Shown here: positions 59,282 through 64,000 of the stretch, piece by piece | Position numbering within the stretch: the stretch's first letter is position 1 | Layout of the letters: each line of letters opens with the position of its first letter | Source of the DNA: an uncultured Ruminococcus sp. | GTDB taxonomy: Bacteria > Bacillota > Clostridia > Oscillospirales > Acutalibacteraceae | Assembly (NCBI GenBank): GCA_900539465.1 | Contig: UQCF01000003.1 | Location: 1-64,000 of the forward strand | Direction of reading: 5' to 3' | DNA length: 64,000 nt | Position numbers and translations under genes: made by a program | Notes under the pieces: model-generated | Databases searched by the model: none | Told to the model about the DNA's origin: nothing | The model's input: only the letters and a program-made list of their open reading frames with translations

Positions 59282-59539
59282 TTATGTATTTGACGAGCCT
59301 TTATACTTCTCTTTTGTGGCAAGTCCGCCCCTGATATGCCGCTGTGCCTTGTTGATTTCGAGCACCTTTCGCACATCGGCATAAAGATCCGGTTCAATGT
59401 TTTTGAGCCTTTTGGTAACATCCATATGTACTGTGGATTTTGACACTGAAAAAGCCTTTGCGGCGCTTCTTACGGTTGCTCTGTTTTTTACTATGTATTC
59501 GCCGAGCTCTACGGCGCGAATATCAACAGCATCTGTCAA
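59282..59539 (-). CDS. spoIIID: Sporulation transcription factor SpoIIID
   Basis: An 85-residue helix-turn-helix regulator of the mother cell, with recognition region SAAKAFSVSKSTVHMDVTKR and the basic C-terminal tail RHIRGGLATKEKYKG typical of SpoIIID. It changes transcription between the sigma-E and sigma-K stages of sporulation. The start codon is TTG with GGGAGGGG about 8 bases upstream. Both the ribosome-binding site and the start codon lie inside the terminator hairpin and T tract of the preceding cda operon. Confidence 0.95.
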   Translation of the reverse strand: MTDAVDIRAVELGEYIVKNRATVRSAAKAFSVSKSTVHMDVTKRLKNIEPDLYADVRKVLEINKAQRHIRGGLATKEKYKGSSNT

Positions 59540-59590
59540 AAAAAATCCCCTCCCGTATTCATATCGTTAATAGATATGCTTCGGAAGAGG
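59538..59590 (-). terminator. Terminator of cdaA-cdaR overlapping the spoIIID start
   Basis: On the minus strand CCTCTTCCG pairs with CGGGAGGGG (9 pairs including G-T) outside an inner CATATC/GATATG stem, followed by an eight-base T run. The 3' arm contains the spoIIID ribosome-binding site and the T run contains its TTG start codon. Confidence 0.8.
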
Positions 59591-59599
59591 ATATTATGA
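59571..59599 (-). promoter_or_regulatory. Candidate sigma-E promoter of spoIIID
   Basis: TCATAAT, a 14-base spacer and CATATCTA on the minus strand fit the sigma-E pattern. The predicted transcript starts near 59564, inside the terminator loop, so its RNA would lack the 5' arm of the hairpin. Confidence 0.55.
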
Positions 59600-59607
59600 T
59601 TTATAGG

Positions 59608-60918
59608 TTATTTGGTTTTGCTCTCGGCAGTTGCGACAAAGCTTATTTTGTAAGTGCCGTAAGCCCAGCAGGAATCACAGTCTTTTAAAAGTATAGGCAG
59701 TTCCACAGTATTTCTGCCCTCTTTAATACTTATTCCGCTAAGGTCTATTCTTGCATTGATGCCGTTTGCCGCAAGAGCGGAAAGCTCCGAGTCACTGCCG
59801 TAAACGGTTACGTTTGATATGCGCGAAGAGGTGAATTTCACAGTGTATCCCTCCGGCGCATTAGAGACCGAAATATTATCTGTCGATATGCTGAAATTTG
59901 AGGATTTCGCATCAGGTGCGGTAAATCTAACATACACGGAGGAAACGGAGTTTTCTGTGGTTTTCACTCCCTCAACCTCCGAGAGATTAAACTCAAAGGA
60001 ATTTTCGCCCGGCTTAATTTTTGAAAAGCTTATTGTTCCGACATCAAGAGTTTTGTAATCGGTACCGTTTTGCAGAATACCCACGCTCACATTTGACGGA
60101 GAGCAGGTGTAGTTAAGCTGATTTGTAACATAGTTTGCGGGAGAATCCGTAAACTTCACCGCAACGGGGATATTCACAAGCTTATAAACAGGTATTGTCA
60201 CTGCGGCGTTTACGTTGCTTTCACCGTCTATGGTAACGTATTTTAATGATGAGCCGTCTTTTTTAATTGCTTTCAGCGCAACATTAAATGCCTTGCTCTG
60301 AGTCAGCTCTTCATCAAGCTTCAGGTCTGCAACAACAGAGTCAAGCTGTGAAATTTCAAGAGCCGGACCTGCCACCTGAACGGTCTTTTTATCCATAATA
60401 TAGTCATCGCCCGCAATATAGCCGTCGGGTACAATATCCACTGCGTCAACATTGACGATAATGTTTGCCTGTGTTTCGGCATATTCGTCAAAATAGACGT
60501 TTATAAAGCTTTCGGATATGCTTTTTATCGTAAAATCCGCAGACTCATTTGCCTTTGAAACTTTAAGCTGCAAAGCGTGAGTGCCGGCCGATGTTACAAG
60601 TGCGGTAGAAGCGGTAACATTAAAATCGCTTGCCGAAAGGAGCTTGCCGCCGACAACATATCTGCTGCCGCTGACGGTTATATCAACCGTATATGCCGTG
60701 TCGCCGAACATACGAAGTCCGTATTGGTCGGGTACGCTGTTTTCCATCTCGATTTTAACAGGCACGTCTTCTACAACAACCTCTGTCTCGGGTGAAAAAG
60801 ATATACACACCGCCGCCCAAAAAACAACGGCTATAATTACCGAAATCACAAGAAGAAAGCGATTGTCTGAAAACAGCTTGTGCAAATTAAACTTTTGTTT
60901 TTTACTGCTCTTTGCCAT
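59608..60918 (-). CDS. cdaR: YbbR-domain protein, regulator of diadenylate cyclase
   Basis: A 436-residue protein with one N-terminal membrane helix (FLLVISVIIAVVFWAAVCIS) and several YbbR repeats outside the membrane (for example the segments near VPVKIEMENSVPDQYG and KLVNIPVAVKFTDSP). CdaR binds and tunes CdaA. The start overlaps the end of cdaA by 17 bases, so they are co-translated. Confidence 0.92.
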   Translation of the reverse strand: MAKSSKKQKFNLHKLFSDNRFLLVISVIIAVVFWAAVCISFSPETEVVVEDVPVKIEMENSVPDQYGLRMFGDTAYTVDITVSGSRYVVGGKLLSASDFNVTASTALVTSAGTHALQLKVSKANESADFTIKSISESFINVYFDEYAETQANIIVNVDAVDIVPDGYIAGDDYIMDKKTVQVAGPALEISQLDSVVADLKLDEELTQSKAFNVALKAIKKDGSSLKYVTIDGESNVNAAVTIPVYKLVNIPVAVKFTDSPANYVTNQLNYTCSPSNVSVGILQNGTDYKTLDVGTISFSKIKPGENSFEFNLSEVEGVKTTENSVSSVYVRFTAPDAKSSNFSISTDNISVSNAPEGYTVKFTSSRISNVTVYGSDSELSALAANGINARIDLSGISIKEGRNTVELPILLKDCDSCWAYGTYKISFVATAESKTK

Positions 60919-61801
60919 TGCCGTTCACGTCTCCTCCCTGCTTTTTTTGCTTAAATTTCTTTACCTTTTCCATTGCAACAGGGGCAAAATATGTCAGCAG
61001 CCGCTCCATAAGAATACCGTCGGATATATTGCGCTCAAGGCTGCCCTTGTGGGCGATTGAAATTTGCCCTGTTTCTTCGGATACAACTATTATAACCGCG
61101 TCACACTGCTCGCTGAGGCCGATAGAGGCTCTGTGCCTTGTGCCGAGGTCGCTGCTGAGATTGGTGTTTTGCGTGAGCGGAAGTATACAGCCTGCTGCGC
61201 AGACCCTGCCGTCTCTTATTATAACCGCGCCGTCATGAAGCGGAGAGTTGGGGAAGAAAAGGCTGCCTATAAGCTCTTTTGTCACTTTAGCGTCAACAGA
61301 TGTTCCGCTGGCTACAATGTCGTTGAGCGTAAGGTCTCTTTCAATAACAATCAACGCCCCGATTTTTTTCTCGCTCATGTCATAGCATGCCTTGCAAATC
61401 TCAAGCATTGCCTTTTTTTGCCTTTCGTATGCCGCGCCCTGCCTGTCAAAACCGAGCATACGCAAAATCGAAAATCTGCTTCTGCCGACGCTTTCGAGAG
61501 CATGGCGAAGCTCCGGTGCAAAAAGAATGATAAGCACGATTATAAAGTTGCTCATCAACGTTTTAAACAGGTATGTTGTAGCCTGCATACCGAGAAGATT
61601 TACAACAAAATATGCCGCCAACAGCAAAATAATGCCCTTGACAACGTGCAATGCGCGGCTCTCGCGCATAAATTTTATTATTTTATAAACCAAAAGGGCA
61701 ACGAGCAAAACATCTATCGTATCCACAACAAAGTTGTAGGACGAAAACAAAGCGCCGAGTCTGCCCCATATGTCTGATAAATTAGTAAAAAAATCGTTCA
61801 T
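60902..61801 (-). CDS. cdaA: Diadenylate cyclase CdaA
   Basis: A 299-residue membrane enzyme that joins two ATP into c-di-AMP, a second messenger for potassium, osmolyte and cell-wall balance. Three N-terminal membrane helices (residues about 20-90) precede the DAC domain, with SPLHDGAVIIRDG carrying the DGA motif and LGTRHRASIGLSE the RHR motif. It is the first gene of the operon with cdaR. In other Firmicutes glmM follows, but here spoIIID does. Confidence 0.96.
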   Translation of the reverse strand: MNDFFTNLSDIWGRLGALFSSYNFVVDTIDVLLVALLVYKIIKFMRESRALHVVKGIILLLAAYFVVNLLGMQATTYLFKTLMSNFIIVLIILFAPELRHALESVGRSRFSILRMLGFDRQGAAYERQKKAMLEICKACYDMSEKKIGALIVIERDLTLNDIVASGTSVDAKVTKELIGSLFFPNSPLHDGAVIIRDGRVCAAGCILPLTQNTNLSSDLGTRHRASIGLSEQCDAVIIVVSEETGQISIAHKGSLERNISDGILMERLLTYFAPVAMEKVKKFKQKKQGGDVNGNGKEQ

Positions 61802-61848
61802 TTTAAGCTCCCAACATAAACCTTTGATTATCCCCTGCCGTCAATTTA

Positions 61849-61877
61849 ATTTTATCACACATTACTTTTCATTGCAA
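61849..61877 (-). promoter_or_regulatory. Promoter of cdaA-cdaR
   Basis: TTGCAA, 17 bases, TAAAAT on the minus strand, about 48 bases before the cdaA start codon. Confidence 0.7.
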
Positions 61878-61900
61878 CGGGAATTTTGGCACAAATTGTA

Positions 61901-62374
61901 TCAATCCCCGTTAATAATGCAAACCGCATGAGCCGAAATCCCCTCGCCGCGGCCCGTGAATCCGAGCTTTTCTTCGGTGGTTGCTTTGACGTTTATTCTG
62001 CCTATATCCGTTTCGCAGACAGACGCAATATTCTCTCTCATTTTTTCTATATACGGTTTCATTTTTGGCTTTTGAGCTATAACGGTGCAGTCTATATTGC
62101 CGACCGAGTAACCCTCTTTTTTAAGCCTTGAAACAACTTGCTTCAAGAGAACCAAACTGTCCGCCCCCTCAAATTTTGGGTCATCGTCCGGGAACATTCC
62201 GCCGATGTCGCCCATTGCAGCCGCACCCAAAAGCGCGTCGCTGACGGCATGAAGAAGCACATCGGCATCGGAGTGACCGAGAAGCCCTTTTTCATAAGGT
62301 ATTTCAACTCCGCCGATTATGAGCTTTCTGCCCTCGGTGAGCACATGAACATCGTATCCGTGACCTATTCTCAT
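61901..62374 (-). CDS. ispF: 2-C-methyl-D-erythritol 2,4-cyclodiphosphate synthase
   Basis: A 157-residue MEP-pathway enzyme for isoprenoid precursors. Zinc ligands D8 and H10 are in GHGYDVH, and H42 lies in GLLGHSDADVLLHA; the closing FTGRGEGISAHAV is typical. It acts as a cytosolic trimer. The start at 62374 has GGCGGAGA upstream, preferred over an in-frame codon six residues earlier. It follows rnmV by 14 bases. Confidence 0.95.
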   Translation of the reverse strand: MRIGHGYDVHVLTEGRKLIIGGVEIPYEKGLLGHSDADVLLHAVSDALLGAAAMGDIGGMFPDDDPKFEGADSLVLLKQVVSRLKKEGYSVGNIDCTVIAQKPKMKPYIEKMRENIASVCETDIGRINVKATTEEKLGFTGRGEGISAHAVCIINGD

Positions 62375-62388
62375 ATATTCTCCGCCTT

Positions 62389-62973
62389 TCAAAGCGAGTT
62401 TATCGCCGTTTTGTAATCGTCATAAGTCATATAGGAATTTATAATATCAAGCATTGCGTTTGTTGTGAGTCTCTCGGGCAAATCCAGATATTTTAAAAGG
62501 GCAAGTCTTTTTTCTTTACTGCCGTCGCTGCCCGTGAGCCCGTCAAAATAAAAATCGTTTTTGGTGACGACGCGTCTTTTTTCTTCGCCGCTGTCACGGC
62601 AAACAACTCCTGCTTTTGCGAGTGCTTCTCTGATTATATCTGCCGAAACGCCCTCAACGCCGAGCTTGCCCTCTTTGGAAGAAACGGCCTTGCGCTTCTC
62701 TTTGCCGTAGACATCGGGAATGTAAGCGTTGATAATTTTATTGTGCGGAACAATATTGCCGATAAAATTCCTTATGACAAAGCCTGCCGAATCGCTGTCT
62801 GTCAGCACAACTATTTCTTTATTTTCGGCGAGCTTTCTTAAAAGCTTCTGCTTCTCTTTATCTTTAAAAATCGAAAAGCCCTCTGTCTCTATTATGACCG
62901 CATCTATGAGCGAGGAGAGCTTTATTTTATCGTATCTGCCCTCTACAACTATTATTTTATCTGTTTTCAGCAT
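62389..62973 (-). CDS. rnmV: Ribonuclease M5
   Basis: A 194-residue TOPRIM nuclease that finishes the ends of 5S rRNA. The TOPRIM glutamate is in VVEGRYDK and the acidic pair in LTDSDSAGF. A C-terminal DUF4093 domain ends in GLTGSDGSKEKRLALLKYL. Its start overlaps the end of holA by 7 bases, so they are coupled. Confidence 0.92.
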   Translation of the reverse strand: MLKTDKIIVVEGRYDKIKLSSLIDAVIIETEGFSIFKDKEKQKLLRKLAENKEIVVLTDSDSAGFVIRNFIGNIVPHNKIINAYIPDVYGKEKRKAVSSKEGKLGVEGVSADIIREALAKAGVVCRDSGEEKRRVVTKNDFYFDGLTGSDGSKEKRLALLKYLDLPERLTTNAMLDIINSYMTYDDYKTAINSL

Positions 62974-64000
62974 ACTTCTTCTCCGTTGGCTATGAGAAAA
63001 AGCTTCATCATGGCTTCCTCCAAAATAATTCTGCCGTCAACAGATGTTGACTTTAAGCTTTCATCCGCCTGCGATAATATATCAAGGCTCTTTCTGAGCT
63101 GTGAGATTGACATTCCGGAAGCATTTTTTGCGGCGTTTCTCAATCTGAAATCGTTTTTGCCGTAGTTGAATATTTTTGCCGCGTCTTCTGCCCTGTGGCC
63201 GCCAGCGAGTGCGACCTTGGCTCTGTACATATCAATATAGGCAGTAATTATCGTTGCAAGAATAAATATCGGCTCTTCTCTTTGCTTTATCAAAGAATCG
63301 AGTATCGAATACGCCTTGCCGCTGTTGCCTGCCACAAGATTTTTTGAAAGCTCAAAAATTCTGACCTCTGCGGTTTTTACCGTTACGGCGTCTATATTTT
63401 CTCTTGTGATTTCGCCGCCCGAGGCATTGGCGCAAAGCTTTTCAAGCTCGTTAATGACGTTTGACATATCGTCGCCCGTCAAAGATATAAAATAATCGGC
63501 AAGCGCGGGGCTTATTTTTAAGTTTCTTGACTGTGCGCCTTTTATAACATAACGTGAAAGCTCCTGCCTGCTCATTTTATCAAGCTTTAAGGTGCTGCCG
63601 TATTTATTAAAAGCTGTAATGAGTTCTTTCCACCCCTTGCTGTCGGCGTCCGAAGTCAAAAGGCATATTATTACGACGCAGGTTTCGGGGATATCGGAAA
63701 CGAGAGACAAAAGCTCTTTTTTATCACTCTCGCCGAGCTCCGACGCTTTTAAGTCTTTTATAAGAACACAGGTGCGCTCGCTCATCATAGGCAAAGCCTG
63801 TGCCGCCATAGATACTTCTTTTATATCAATGCCTTTGCCGTCAAAGACGTGCAAGTTAAAATCGGCAAAATCTTTGTCAACGCATTTTTGCAACAAACGT
63901 TCCATATAACAACGCTTCAGGTAGCTTTCGTTGCCGTATATAAAATACAGCCTGTCAAATTCGCCCGATCTCAATTGAGCTTTGAGATCTGCAAGAGTAA
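62967..64000 (-). CDS. holA: DNA polymerase III delta subunit, 5'-truncated by the window edge
   Basis: The clamp-loader subunit that opens the beta clamp. The protein reads on from the visible TTG at 63974 without a stop to the window end (the upstream residues are TLADLKAQL), and these match the normal HolA N-terminus, so the true start codon lies outside. Features include YFIYGNESYLKRCYMERLL, the AAA-like segment LPMMSERTCVLIKDL, and a C-terminal helical domain (KSTSVDGRIILEEAMMKLF). It is operonic with rnmV and ispF. Confidence 0.93.
   Translation of the reverse strand, partial: TLADLKAQLRSGEFDRLYFIYGNESYLKRCYMERLLQKCVDKDFADFNLHVFDGKGIDIKEVSMAAQALPMMSERTCVLIKDLKASELGESDKKELLSLVSDIPETCVVIICLLTSDADSKGWKELITAFNKYGSTLKLDKMSRQELSRYVIKGAQSRNLKISPALADYFISLTGDDMSNVINELEKLCANASGGEITRENIDAVTVKTAEVRIFELSKNLVAGNSGKAYSILDSLIKQREEPIFILATIITAYIDMYRAKVALAGGHRAEDAAKIFNYGKNDFRLRNAAKNASGMSISQLRKSLDILSQADESLKSTSVDGRIILEEAMMKLFLIANGEEVC

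Overview
The window looks like a chromosomal segment of an anaerobic, spore-forming Clostridia bacterium, probably of the Ruminococcaceae/Oscillospiraceae type. The evidence is: sporulation genes (yunB, spoIIID), [FeFe]-hydrogenase maturases (hydF, hydG), a reverse rubrerythrin with a PerR-like repressor, c-di-AMP synthesis genes (cdaA-cdaR), the Firmicute-type mrnC, rnmV and yitT, purine-rich Shine-Dalgarno sites and consensus sigma-A promoters. Species cannot be named from the sequence. Most genes from 3.9 to 49.5 kb and from 56.5 kb to the end lie on the minus strand.

Left edge (1-3.7 kb): an A/T-rich accessory piece with a 62-residue protein translationally coupled to a 980-residue family B DNA polymerase of the protein-primed or pipolin-like type. 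No integrase or att site is visible, so any mobile element must continue to the left. 3.9-5.6 kb: a perR-rubrerythrin pair behind a consensus promoter with a Per/Fur box, and a hexapeptide acyltransferase. 5.7-9.9 kb: a cytosolic GH38 alpha-mannosidase with a small unknown protein, and a zinc-ribbon membrane protein with an Asn/Gln/Gly/Tyr repeat tract.

10.0-16.9 kb: a complete F1Fo-ATP synthase operon. Its c subunit has a two-carboxylate Na+-type site and its epsilon subunit lacks the C-terminal domain. 17.0-18.9 kb: a MarR regulator and citrate synthase. 19.1-22.0 kb: a 56-residue amphipathic protein and obgE-mrnC-yitT. 22.1-30.8 kb: a seven-gene hexuronate catabolism operon (TIM-barrel/Gfo-Idh fusion, second Gfo/Idh, uxuA, uxuB-type SDR, LRR lipoprotein, kdgK, eda) that can turn fructuronate into pyruvate and glyceraldehyde-3-phosphate. 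30.9-34.0 kb: hydrogenase maturation operon (TM1266-type regulator, hydG, hydF) behind an unclassified structured leader ending in a terminator. 34.0-39.8 kb: a patatin phospholipase and a livKHMGF amino-acid ABC importer.

39.8-45.0 kb: GH31, ligA, yunB. 45.0-49.5 kb: an operon of SecB-like chaperone, GH92 mannosidase, glycosyltransferase and LicD. 49.6-56.5 kb, plus strand: a P-type ATPase under a yybP-ykoY manganese riboswitch, a uracil permease, an LCP cell-wall ligase and a DEDD exonuclease with a zinc ribbon. 56.5-64.0 kb, minus strand: a secreted Ig-like protein, asnB, spoIIID, cdaR, cdaA, ispF, rnmV and a 5'-truncated holA.

The observations most worth following are the polymerase element, the hydrogenase-maturation leader, the spoIIID promoter and ribosome-binding site built into the cda terminator, the Mn-riboswitch ATPase, the two unusual ATP synthase subunits, and the TIM-barrel/dehydrogenase fusion. 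No tRNA, rRNA, insertion sequence or CRISPR array was seen.
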